Shown piece after piece: positions 52,301-61,215 of a stretch of DNA of 64,000 nucleotides. Every line of letters starts with the position of its first letter. Position 1 is the stretch's first letter. Source of the DNA: Meghimatium bilineatum (taxonomy: Eukaryota; Mollusca; Gastropoda; Stylommatophora; Philomycidae); the NCBI GenBank assembly GCA_034231615.1, contig CM067306.1, positions 33,500,019 to 33,564,018 of the forward strand. Direction: 5' to 3'. The notes under the pieces were generated by a model, which had not been told where the DNA came from, ran no database searches, and saw only the letters and a program-made list of their open reading frames with translations. Both the position numbers and the translations under genes were made by a program.

Positions 52301-53436
52301 CCAAGTTCATGTCCTTAGCTAGAACACTGGTTAAATGCTGGTACATTTTCCAGTCTGCCCTTTTATAGTTCCACCTAGAGAGCGTGCTGCTGTCCGTGGT
52401 AAATTCATTGTGGATTTCCAGAAATACTGGTCTGTGGTCACTACCTCCAAGCTGCTTTCCAACAACACGTGTGATGTTCCATTCCAAGCCTGGTGAGTGG
52501 AATGCTAGGTCTGGTGTAGAGGTGGTGTGCCATGCTCTCGAGTAGAAGGTTGGCGAGTCTGCTGGCTGGTTAATAAGGATGAGATTATTTTCATCCTGCC
52601 AGCTCTCAAGTTCCTCACCTCTCTTGTCGATATGATCGTAGCCCCAGCTCTGAGAGTGGCTGTTGAAGTCACCACACACCATAAGTCTCTCTTTGTCTGG
52701 AATTGTGTCTAGTGCCAATGGTTTATCATTTGGGCAGTAGTAGTTCAGGAGATGGAATTCTGCACTGTCTGTTTTTAGGTGGAGCATCTGGTATTCTGCC
52801 CCTTCCATATATACTTCAAGCTGACATGCGCTGATATTGTTTTTAACAAGTGTCAGAATTCCACCCTTTCGCCTGTCCTTTCGGTCAGATCGGTAGCACT
52901 GGTAGCCTCTGATTTTGAAGGCTATGTCGCTGCTGAGGTGTGTTTCTTGGATACAGCATATGTTAACTTGTTCTTCACTGAGGACATTTTCAAGTTCCAA
53001 TTTTTTGCTGTATCCATCTCTTTTACTGTTGACACCCTCAGCATTCCAGTGCATTATTTTTATTGGTCGTTTGTTTGTTTGGCCAGTAGCTCTATTCCCT
53101 TGCCTCCTGGCTCCTCGGGGCAATTGAGAAGGACTTCCAGTAACTGAGGTTGGGCCCTTTCGAGGTATAGGGCCCGGCACCGTCCCTGCCTGAACGTCCG
53201 CCACAGGGCAGGCACCATAACTTTTTATAGATGTAGACATGTTTCCATTGTGTTTTGTGCGTGGCATCCTGATTATCTGTGCGCCTTTTGGCTGGATGCC
53301 TCCGTCTTCAGCACTCTGCTTACTAGGGCAGGACTATGGTCCTGCTCGAGTGGGACTGCCCGACCAGTCTTAGTTTCCAGCCCCTGATGGCTGAACTAAG
53401 CCCCATCACCTCTGCACGGTGCTGGTCTCGATGGAG
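49384..53436 (-). mobile_element. Full-length I/Ingi-type LINE, copy 3
   Basis: 4,053 bp, essentially the same length as copy 1, with a 169-nt 5' UTR and a 32-nt 3' end including the (GAA)n tail. GCAGTGATGAT at 49373-49383 and 53437-53447 is a perfect 11-bp TSD. It lies inside the RNase H-type LINE relic at 48727. It differs from copy 1 by scattered substitutions including a divergent first ~20 nt of the 5' UTR, so both are independent recent insertions. Confidence 0.92.
49416..53267 (-). CDS. LINE polyprotein: AP endonuclease, reverse transcriptase, RNase H, CCHC
   Basis: 1,283 codons, uninterrupted and co-linear with the protein at 10200 without a single indel. All catalytic landmarks are kept: QETH, GDFN and SDHRP in the endonuclease; WIDLRKAFD, HGVPQGGVLSPTLF and YADD in the RT; YTDGS, DAEIQA, LTDARS, SHCGIPGNEKAD in RNase H; CTCGQAAQSAKHILQEC at the end. 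Private change: Cys at position 656 (AFDKVCKEGL) where copy 1 has Trp. It keeps Phe715 and Ile1142, which copy 1 has lost, so of the two this looks the better candidate for a functional protein. Other differences are mostly conservative (Lys/Gln, Thr/Ser, Asp/Glu), suggesting the family was under protein-level constraint until recently. Whether it is expressed cannot be judged here. Confidence 0.93.
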   Translation of the reverse strand: MPRTKHNGNMSTSIKSYGACPVADVQAGTVPGPIPRKGPTSVTGSPSQLPRGARRQGNRATGQTNKRPIKIMHWNAEGVNSKRDGYSKKLELENVLSEEQVNICCIQETHLSSDIAFKIRGYQCYRSDRKDRRKGGILTLVKNNISACQLEVYMEGAEYQMLHLKTDSAEFHLLNYYCPNDKPLALDTIPDKERLMVCGDFNSHSQSWGYDHIDKRGEELESWQDENNLILINQPADSPTFYSRAWHTTSTPDLAFHSPGLEWNITRVVGKQLGGSDHRPVFLEIHNEFTTDSSTLSRWNYKRADWKMYQHLTSVLAKDMNLDKDINRAVSEFNRCILHAASKTIPRGARKNYKPYWNDELEKLQNEMETSRQQAENRPSQEHHNKYQQTKAKFQRAKLQARRSSWKEKTESLNLERDTRKLWKLVKQLNDEGTGRNTRITLYKDRNILTGKHAADYFADSFAEDNNVKVSPDKQQEVRENQQNIGQGEPIPEVMEAPITMRELEHAISKLKMKKSPGADGVSNEMIRNLGSAARAKLLQIFNTSWSTGNVPQAWREAIMIPLLKSGKDGNTVSNYRPISLTSCLCKTMERIINLRMQWYLESENLLVSQQAGFRQCYSTEDQATYLSQEIEDAFQEKKLVLAAWIDLRKAFDKVCKEGLLKKLRNCRVSSRMYKWVKAYLHNRRARVQLDGRKSKKVLLRHGVPQGGVLSPTLFLVYINDLVAELPHGIKVAMYADDLVIWCTEEHATVASKQIQRAIDALTLWANRWCVSINTDKCSTTLFTLSPKQKAGQIKIDGELLKEDKQPTYLGVTFDDKLTWKQHINKATTKARRKLAILRKLSGTTWGASGNILSKVYQQGIRPHLEYGSAAWCPASNTTLQDLDKVQNQALRIMLGAMKSTPIAEMQKMGRMQTLGERRDTKVLIQAEKFQCMPSHPMKERFQNLAMGRLKRSSFIHQAKRLRRQLTDLPEVDSPLRSVPEQTPWSESHGMPIYIQTHVKGILSEDEQNSVQRMTVTLSFLDEEYPQDIWVRVYTDGSAQNAVRNGGAGVYIEYPHKPRDTIRTPTGKFCNNYDAEIQAISVAAKKLLNSNSDLQPVVFLTDARSVLQALQSGKLTDLKKLLSELSYQYRVTMQWIPSHCGIPGNEKADQLAKEGAAEDQPDIPITYHQKKQMIKSIRKPQTPTQDDYHNMNRSEQVIILRLRTGHNRLRSHMYTKFKIGNTAMCTCGQAAQSAKHILQECSEHETLRQTYWPEETTLESKLYGTLYELQKTVSFIKETELQI

Positions 53437-53469
53437 GCAGTGATGATGATCCGACGACTAACTAACTAA

Positions 53470-53625
53470 CTGTTGATATTCTTTGCTCCCCTTTTAGGCC
53501 CTTGCACTATTTGGCAGATTTCATCAACTTCACATCATCCTTGGTTGCCGCCTCTTGCAACTTGTATACAGGCGACAATGTTACTATTCTTTGTTCGCAC
53601 AGACATAATGAGATTTATGGTTCCT
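53470..53625 (-). mobile_element. Rearranged SINE B head fragments
   Basis: GATATTCTTTGCTCCCCTTT (53477), then GTTGCCGCCTCTTGCAACTT and GTTACTATTCTTTGTTCGCA (53580) are two pieces of SINE B head in antisense, the order differing from an intact copy. They follow the TSD of LINE copy 3. Confidence 0.45.
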
Positions 53626-53639
53626 CTTCATTTTCAGCC

Positions 53640-53930
53640 CCCCCCCTTTCAGATCTAAGTTTGCCTGCAACTGACATTCAACACCTACCGTTTCTTGCCT
53701 TCGTAGTAAACTTGGCTAGACTGTATCCTGTCAATTTCATGTTTTCCTTCTAATTTGATCATATTACCTCTTTCTTTCACCCATCGACTCTACCTTCAAT
53801 CAATGTCTTCAACAAGGTGAAATGTCATTTAATATGTATAAAATAATTGTTTTGTATTATTTACTTTATAATAGTTCTTTTTTCATATGCAGTCTTGTCA
53901 AAACCTCTTTGTTTTCTTCTTTTTCCATGA
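53640..53930 (-). mobile_element. LINE 3' fragment (antisense)
   Basis: TTTCAGATCTAAGTTTGCCT, TCAATCAATGTCTTCAACAA and GGTGAAATGTCATTTAATAT are the inverse of the sequence at 46430-46615 and of AAAAGACATGACACC at 8545. Decayed LINE family copy. Confidence 0.5.
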
Positions 53931-53984
53931 AGTTCTCTTAGTTGGCATAGGCCCTATTCTATATAACATATATCAACAACGGTG

Positions 53985-54540
53985 ACAATTCTGTATTCTA
54001 GCAGTTTTTTTTTTATTTATTATCCATGGTTCTGAGCCATAGGCATACGTGATGTATTGGTCGCCTACGCCAGGCATATTATAACAAATCTGTATATTAA
54101 GCCCGCCATCATTATTTAACTTATTCGGGAGTATCTGCACTTCTGTGAAACTGGTCACTTTAAAATTCTCATTCTGATTAGGCTTAAAAGCAGAATAGTC
54201 AGGGTTGCAAATTCTTGATTCCTTATAGAAACTGGCCTCACAGCACGTGGGGCATTCCCATAAGTGCTCCGCCCTCTGTTCCAGAGCCATCCGGCTCGGT
54301 GTTTCAAGTCTAATGCCGCCAAAACAGACGTCGACATCAGGGCACAACTCTGGCCCTTGCGACAGGTTTCTTTGTTGTTCTGCCCACCCAGGTCGTGCCC
54401 GCAACTAGATCAAGCACAACATCGGCCTGTCGGAACAACATGGTAACTGTTATCGAATGTTACGACTACAGGATTGTATAGATGACGTGCCATATGAAGT
54501 TTCTATAAGAAGATAACCTCAATATAACGGCATGTCAACT
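53985..54540 (-). mobile_element. RNase H-type LINE 3' fragment (antisense)
   Basis: The minus frame reads GPELCPDVDVCFGGIRLETP, SRMALEQRAEHLWECPTCCE and ASFYKESRICNPDYSAF. It pairs with the plus-strand fragment nested in SINE B at 7650-8045. Homology extends beyond the frame to 54540 (AACATGGTAACTGTTATCGA). Position and order fit a LINE C-terminus with a CPTC zinc-binding end. Confidence 0.68.
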
Positions 54541-54544
54541 CATT

Positions 54545-54945
54545 TCATGATATGTCAATAGTGACGTCTGTAAAAAACAACAGAAAGCACTACACAATTT
54601 TTTTTTGAAGCACTAAAAAAAAAAAAACACCAAATAATTTCCTTAAAATAATACAAGATAATACATTATAATTTAGTAACATCGGTTAATCTGATAAATA
54701 ATATTATTCCAGATTACATACTCACAGTCAGAAAACATTTTCTTTTCATTTGATGTTTCCTTTTCCTGGTTCATTTAGTGGTTGTCAACATATTTTTGCC
54801 AAAAAGCACTAGTCTCATGCCAAGAATGCACACACAAAATAATGGAAAAAACCCCCATATTATTCAAAATATGGTTCAAGTTTTCTCATTCTAATACTTG
54901 ACTATCAATTAATATTGGACATATGTTTCCATATTAAAGATAAAG
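54545..54945. other. no gene recognised
   Basis: AT-rich, poly-A/T runs near 54600-54625. Nothing recognised. Confidence 0.4.
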
Positions 54946-54949
54946 ATAG

Positions 54950-55190
54950 TTTTTTTTTTTTCGGTCACATTAAGAGACACGATGGCATGGAGAGAGTGTT
55001 ACTGAAGGCGATGTTAGAAGGCAACAGGGGCAAAGGCCGATCAAGACACCGTTGGACAAAGACATTCAAGAATGCCTGCGCATGTCACTAGAAGAGGCAG
55101 GATAACTTGCTGAAGACCGCGGAGAATTCAAGAGATCCATAGGAAATACTACGTTCTGGAAAGAATATGTCACTTGATGATAATATGTTT
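54950..55190 (+). mobile_element. RTE-like LINE 3' end
   Basis: Plus translation FGHIKRHDGMERVLLKAMLE, then GNRGKGRSRHRWTKTFKNAC and, after a stop, LLKTAENSRD. This is a textbook post-RT block of RTE-related LINEs, ending TCACTTGATGATAATATG. Two breaks seen. Confidence 0.72.
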
Positions 55191-55713
55191 GTTCCAGATC
55201 TGTCAAATCTCAGTCAGACAAGTCTTCTTTAATTTCTGCTGCATTTTCTGGCTATACTTAGTTGCATCCATGCGTATCAAATGATGTTGATTGAAAAAAC
55301 TTGTATAAGTATCTTGAGATCCAATATTTTGCAGGACATTCTTAGGTAGTTTATAATCAAAACAACAATTACTATATATTTTAATTCCATATTTAATAGC
55401 CAGAACAGCTGTCAAACAAACTCGTGACGCTCAGTCTATTCCGAATTTTTTATTTTGTAACCCCCGTCTGATTGAATTGATGTTCCACGTTGGAATGACG
55501 TAAAGTAAGCACAGTTAAAGCTAAATCTTCAGAACATTGGAAAGGATTTTCACCAACTGCATCCCTGTATGAAGCTGTTTCTGCCCACAATGCAAGTGTG
55601 TAATTGTTAGGTGTCTGCTGCATATGGTGAAGGCTTCTGCACTGGAAATCTATGTGGGTGAGAGTATATGCGTTGTCAATAAACATTTTAGCAAGATCTA
55701 ATATGCAAGGCTT

Positions 55714-56976
55714 CTTCTTCTTCTTCAACGTTCGCTCTCAAATAACCACAACGAATATTTCATGTAATTTCCGCAGGGGAGCGTGAAGTACGTTGTGCTG
55801 CAAGTTCCACAGTAGAACTGTGATTATTTGCACCTCGGTTGGCCACTTGTGGTCAGGACGTCCGAGGTCCAGCACATCCGTTTTCGTCATTCCTTTATTT
55901 CAGGTTTGGTCCCTAGTCCGTGACAGCCTGTGTATCTGTCGCTGGGCACGCTGGTGTGTAGTGCTTCTTCGCCAAGACGTTTGTCGAGCGCGTCTATCTG
56001 GTACGAGGTGTTCCACCGTCTATGAACCCATCTCGTGCAATTGGATGTACTCTGCCTGTGTCCATCGGGTACTGAACCGTTTCACATCCGCGAGCCTGGT
56101 TCCGTATGAGGAAGAACTCGTCTGATGAGTTGGACCCTGGCTTGTTCGCCCTCCTACCCGAGGCGTCGTTCACAGACATCGTGAACCCTCGTCCAAGTTC
56201 AAGTCTCACACCATGCGTTTGAGAGCAAGGCGTTCTAGAGCTGAGTAACCTTGTCCCAATAGCGCCTGAGCCCATCAGGTACTGAACCCTTTCTCTCTGC
56301 AAGTGTGTTTCCGGTATAGGAAAGCTTGACAGTAGAGTTGGGCCAGGGCTGCCATCGTTTGTCCCTTTTCTGCCTAAGCCCATCTGATACGGATCCCTCT
56401 CTCTTCGCTAGTTTATTTCTGGTTTAGGAAGGCTCGACGTTAGAGTTGGGTTAGATCTTCTTGCTTTTCCGAACGCCCATGATTGGGTATGGGTCTCTGC
56501 CTATAAGGAGCACAGGTAACTAGAAGCTCGTCTCGAGCTAACAGAGCTTGTAGTTCCCATTTCCTAGGAACTTTTCGCTTTCTATTTGCAGTTCGCGCTG
56601 CCCTATGGCACTGTTCTGCCTTTCATTGTGTCATTGTACTCAGTATGACATCTATTAGTTTCTCGACATGCCAACAATCTCCACGTACCTTTTACATTGG
56701 CCGTCCCTCCAATGTTCAGCGTCTCTTTATGTCTACAGTGTCACTGTATGTGGTGATGAAAATGGTGTCGGAGATGTTGTCTGTCTCTTATGCAGTCAAA
56801 TCTCTTTCCATCTGCTACCTCCACATTCTCGGACACGATCCCCAAATGATTTGGCTAGAACCAGCTCGAGCTGCTGTATTTCTGTTTCCAGGGTGCACCG
56901 CGTGTAGGTACATTTGGGATCTTGGTTATCTGATAACCATGGGTCCGCCTAGAGCAATGCGTTCCCTTTGCACCCC
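55714..56976 (-). mobile_element. SINE C / long non-autonomous element, 1,263 bp, full insertion
   Basis: ATGCAAGGCTT at 55703-55713 and 56977-56987 is an 11-bp perfect TSD around 1,263 bp that splits the hAT relic. The minus-strand 3' end reads GAGAGCGAACGTTGAAGAAG plus (GAA)n, like the LINE and SINEs A/B. The core GACGAAAACGGATGTGCTGG lies ~180 bp from the tail. The interior has two to three diverged repeats of a block starting AGAGAGAAAGGGTTCAGTAC (near 56300, 56390 and 56090). The 129-codon minus frame at 55994-56383 shows matching peptide repeats (RERVQYLMGSG, CETVQYPMDTG) but no known domain. Confidence 0.8.
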
Positions 56977-57078
56977 ATGCAAGGCTTAATTGGCTGTACA
57001 CATTTATTTCCACTAAAATATGACATAGACTGCAATATATGAACGTTATCTGGCAAACGTAAACACAGCTGTGTTAAT

Positions 57079-57357
57079 CGTCTTCTTCTTCTGCGTTCGT
57101 TCTCAATCTCCTGCAGATTAGCAGGATGTAGTCCAGAGAACGAAATACGTTGTGTCATAATTTAAATCATTGCTGCAATATCTGCGCCTTTCAAACTGAC
57201 ACATCCGACTTCAACATGGCTTTGGGTAACTGGTCCTATATGGGATGGGACAGCCAACTCCATCCCATAACCTCCTTAGTCGCCTTTGACGACATGCGTA
57301 GAAGGTAAACAGTGTTGCTATTCTTTGCTCCCCTTTCGGGCCCTGGCAACACCCGAG
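57079..57357 (-). mobile_element. SINE B, full-length, inserted in the hAT relic
   Basis: 279 bp, exactly the length of the copy at 45518. CAGCTGTGTTAAT at 57066-57078 and 57358-57370 is a perfect 13-bp TSD. Head GGGCCCGAAAGGGGAGCAAA, core GTTGAAGTCGGATGTGTCAG, end CTACATCCTGCTAATCTGCA and GAACGCAGAAGAAGA are all present. A near-perfect match to the 45-kb copy by eye, so a young insertion. Confidence 0.9.
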
Positions 57358-58001
57358 CAGCTGTGTTAATAACTGCACACATCTTCCACGAATTTCTTTC
57401 TCATCCGAAAATGTGTAGATTGCCATTTCTTTTTCAAACTCATATAGCGATTAAAATCTAAAAGTCTTCAATAGCATACGTCTGTGTACTGTTTTTTTCC
57501 CCAGGAGTAACTATCTTTGAACTGATAGAATCAGTGAGATGGCCAATATAATTGAGTAGTTTTGTTGGATCTTATATTTCTGCTTCAAACGTTTTATTCA
57601 CGCTTTGAACATTTCCAAGAATATTCTTGAGAAATATGAGAAAAACATAGTTTTTCATGTCACAAAACATAGAATATAGAGGTTCTGCTGTATAACCGTG
57701 CTCGCACATTCTTGCTATATTACATTGAGTTCTGAGCTCAACTCACTGCTACAATATTCTGACAATGGCAGATTTTGACACCCATCGTGTTTGTCTTGGT
57801 TGAATGAGCTTATGTGGGGGTTGCCCATTATTTATGAATGCAAAAAACTCACTGGACTTTGCTTGACGAAGTAATGAGTGATAAAACTAGTTGTATAATC
57901 ATGAACTCTAGACTTCTGGGAAGGCGCTCGGCTGTAGCATGTGGCACAGCTAGTTGAAGAGAATGGCACACATATCTAACTAGGATCAGATGAGGAATTT
58001 T

Positions 58002-58160
58002 TTTCGCAGAAGACGGATCTGTATGGCCATTGGTACAAATAAAAGGACGACACAACGCATTTTCATTCTCTGGACTACGTCCTATTGGAAATCTAGTAGG
58101 ACCATTGTTCTGCTACAAGAGAGATCCAGTGGGAGCTTGAGAATGAACGCAGAAGAAGAA
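58002..58160 (+). mobile_element. SINE A, full-length reference copy
   Basis: 159 bp bounded by GAGGAATTTT at 57992-58001 and 58161-58170 (10-bp TSD). Order: CGCAGAAGACGGATCTGTAT, TTGGTACAAATAAAAGGACG, GACTACGTCCTATTGGAAAT, CTAGTAGGACCATTGTTCTG, GAATGAACGCAGAAGAAG. Lacks a tRNA-like head. Compared with SINE B it begins at the core, so it may be a B derivative with a changed middle. Confidence 0.85.
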
Positions 58161-58439
58161 GAGGAATTTTAGACTTATTTTGTTTACACTCCATTGTTTA
58201 GACATGTCATGACAGATGCATTATCAGTGTCACGAGTGCAACGAGTCTTTGCAACTCAAGTCCTTTATTCTTCATACATTATTTCAAAGCATTGCTTTTT
58301 GCTTCAGTGTTACAAACACACATTTGAACTAAGTATACAAAAGTAACACTAATTTGTTTTATTTTCACGGAAAAATATTTTATTGGTTACAGGGTAGCTT
58401 AGTTGCGAATATGCAAATGAACAATGGCAATTTTAAATT

Positions 58440-58735
58440 TCGGCTCTATTTAATATTTATTACGAGTTGAACTACAACAGCTTAATCAGCCACTTAAATA
58501 GACTAAGATTGGTCCCATCACCACTGTGCCCTTGTGGGCAGGCAGTACAGACAGCTGAACATATCTTGCAAGACTGCAATATACTAAACCACTTAAGGGA
58601 AGAACACTGGCCCACAGAGATGGATATCCACAGAAAGATGTATGTGAGCACTGAGGAGTTTTCAAATACAGCAGCATTTATCAAGAAAACAGGACTAGCT
58701 GTGTAGACATGTCAAACTGCGAATGATAAGAAGAA
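58440..58735 (+). mobile_element. I-type LINE 3' end (sister family)
   Basis: A 79-codon frame reads MNYNSLISHLNRLRLVPSPL, then CPCGQAVQTAEHILQDCNIL and TAAFIKKTGLAV-stop. It aligns with the last ~85 residues of the intact LINE (RLRSHMYTKF...CTCGQAVQSAKHILQEC...FIKETELQI) at moderate identity, with the CCHC residues conserved. The 3' end GCGAATGATAAGAAGAAG again carries the (GAA)n tail. A related but distinct family, 5'-truncated, with this short frame still open. Confidence 0.78.
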
Positions 58736-60220
58736 GATTGACGAGTTAAAAAACACTGAATAATGACAAAATGCACTAAAACGTACCAGCAAATTTCGAA
58801 TAGCACTAAACTAGTGCAGCCGCTATTTCAAAAAAATTTGCAACCAAATGATTTGAAAACGCACGAAATTTTAATAGAAAGGTACCAAAATGGCAGCCCT
58901 GAGAACAGTTGGGTTTTTCCCTTGTATATATTTTTCCGAGGAGAGATTACTCTGTGACAAGTCAAGTTTTTATAAGTGTGTGATCGTCTGCTAGGATTTA
59001 GACAGAAAGTTCATTCATTGTTGTGTCGGATAGAATTCATGTGTTAACTTTAGTGTAAGTGGTGAAGTGATTTCATATGTTTTATTACAACTGTTTTCAT
59101 TATCATGTAGCTCTGTAAGTGTTCACTATACTTGATTCTTAACTATCCTAGTGATTGTAAACTATGCATGCTTGGTGCGGAAATAAACTGAAGTTCGTTA
59201 TCAGGAAAGTTATAGGCATAGGCCTAAGTTAAAATAACTTTTTACAGGATACAGATCGTGTCACTTCATATACATACTATTTCATTTGATGCTAATCTAA
59301 TCAGGGCTGCCTCACTGATAATTTTTTATTGGTTTTAACTTTTATAAGTGGCCTACATCAATATTGAAAGAATCGGCAAAATAGGCCTAGGCCTATAGTA
59401 ATATATATTGATTATATTGGTATTCTTACTATTCTATCATCGAATATATTCAAATATTGGATTCGAGGTAATAAAATTATTTAAAAATTGGTCCTATAGT
59501 GGCCTATGCCATTTTTTACTATGTCATGAAGAAGCTATTAAATTGTAATTAAATCCACGCGAAAATAAATAATACATTTTGAAAGGTTATGCCTAGAGTG
59601 TAAAGATAGTAATTCCGCAATGCGTAGGCCACCAAGCGTAGCTTCTCTACTTATTCTCAACTTCCTGGTGGTAATTAATTATATTTTATCTATATTTTCC
59701 TGCAGTTATTAAACTTTCAATAGCTATTATTATAAGAACCAACACTTAAATAAAAATGTGTTTAGATTTGGAGTCAGATATCTTTCACACCAAAATAAAT
59801 CAAAATAGTTATTATTATGATGTGGTTTGATTAAGTTAGCAACGAAGTAAACAAACGAGTGACCACGCTTAGTGATCATATAGCAGTGATAACTGATTAG
59901 CCGAAGTGACCTGATCAAAGTTTAGCGATTCATGCAATCCCATCTCGTGTACCAGAGTATGCTGATTGTTCTGGTAGCACCCTGATTTCATTAGTCGTTA
60001 TGCTGTTTCCAGTACTATAGGCCTAATGTATGTGAACCGCTTCTTCAGCTGTACAAATGTGAGTTAGTCACTTAGCTGTTGGATCATCGTTACTGCACTC
60101 TGGACAGATAAGTCCATAGGCGCTCAGATCTCTCGTTGAGTGTATCCGCCATTACACATTGACTCACAGTATGATTGAAGGTTGTGAGTACTTTTAGTAA
60201 ACTTAGTAGGCATACTAAAC
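58736..60220. other. no gene; TAGGCCTA-rich unique sequence begins
   Basis: AT-rich, low in repeats. TAGGCCTA-type palindromes appear at about 59222, 59386, 59392 and 60018. Open frames up to 64 codons lack any known domain. Confidence 0.4.
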
Positions 60221-60224
60221 TGAC

Positions 60225-60935
60225 GGATGTCATGTGACGTATTCTCTCCAGAACGTTGTTTTCCAAATGAACGCACTGAACCCTTCTCTCTTTCGGACCA
60301 CGCGGCTTGCATTTTTCAATGGCGTATTCATGTTATCTTTAATGTCCTCACCCATCGTCTTCTTGGTCTGCCTATCCTCCTCCACCCTGTGCTCTGCGCT
60401 CCATTATTTGTCTTTTTAAACAGATGTCTCTTTATATGACCAAACAAGTGTAGTTTTCTTTTTTGCTATTGTGTTTAGTAATCAACACTCTGGAATATTC
60501 AATGTGTTTATAATATCTGAGTTTCTCTTTTATTCCTTCCATGATATTTTTAGTATTAATATCAAAGGCGTTGAGCTTCTATGCGCTGTTCTACTTAGAG
60601 TTCATGTTTCACAACCGTAAGTTGCAACCGGAAAATAAAAGTTCGTAGTGTTAACAATGTCTTTTTTGTTTGATTCTTTGCAGTGTGATGTTTACCATTA
60701 TTTTATTTGTTTGACTTATAAGGGCTATAGTTTGGTAATTTGAGCAAATCTGAAGGTCGTATTTTTGGGGGAGGAGTAGCCTATATATAATGATTTTTCC
60801 GGTCCCCTGCCATGTGCCGCTTTCCCATATTTTGCAGCATAGTTTGTGGCAAATTTTGATTCCGTCTTTGCTCCCTGCGTGTATCATTTCTGTTGTTAAA
60901 CCAACAGACGGATAGGGCCTACATATAAAATACTG
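60225..60935 (-). mobile_element. RTE/BovB-like LINE relic with internal deletion
   Basis: The 5' part (60935-60651) reads IWESGTWQGTGKIIIYRLLL, then CSNYQTIALISQTNKIMVNI, the NYRTIALISHASK block near the start of RTE/BovB reverse transcriptases. It passes directly into post-RT sequence (KIKAF-, HIKRHLF-like) and ends GAATACGTCACATGAC like the copy at 45945. The catalytic RT core is absent, so an internal segment is missing. Confidence 0.72.
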
Positions 60936-61051
60936 CAATAAATGAAGGACACATATTTGCGTTTTGAACAATACCATTTAGGGACTAATCATGAATACAA
61001 ATAAAATACAACAAACTAAATTAAACCACATAAATAATATTTGATTATCTT

Positions 61052-61215
61052 GTTTCCTCTTCTTCATCGTTCATTCTCAAACTCCTGCTGAATCTCCCTT
61101 GTAGCAAGACCATTGTCCTACTAGATGTCTAGCAGGATGTAGTCCAGAGAATGGAAATGCGCTGTACCGCAGTTTTATTTGCGCCAATGGCCCGACACAT
61201 CCATCTTCGGCGGGA
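61052..61215 (-). mobile_element. SINE A copy
   Basis: CTTCTTCATCGTTCATTCTC ... CTAGCAGGATGTAGTCCAGA ... TTTATTTGCGCCAATGGCCC and GACACATCCATCTTCGGCGG; near full length, in antisense. Confidence 0.78.

Larger units (their letters stand above)
55200..58270 (-). pseudogene. hAT transposase relic, interrupted by three retroelement insertions
   Basis: Minus-strand pieces appear in hAT order. 58171-58260: TDNASVM then LNNGV. 57849-58001: IPHLILVRYVCHSLQLAVPH, with the CxxH motif typical of hAT. 57371-57848: a decayed middle containing a TRW-like block. 56988-57065: LRLPDNVHILQSMSYFSGNK, then CVQPIKP. 55200-55702: FQCSEDLALTVLTLRHSNVE (dimerisation-domain start), IRNRLSVTSLF and AVLAIKYGIKIYSNCCFDYK. 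Several stops and frame changes are present, so it is dead. SINE A (58002-58160), SINE B (57079-57357) and SINE C (55714-56976) lie within it, each with its own TSD. It resembles the long hAT/ZBED-like transposases found in many animals; a domesticated host gene is less likely given the decay. Confidence 0.75.
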
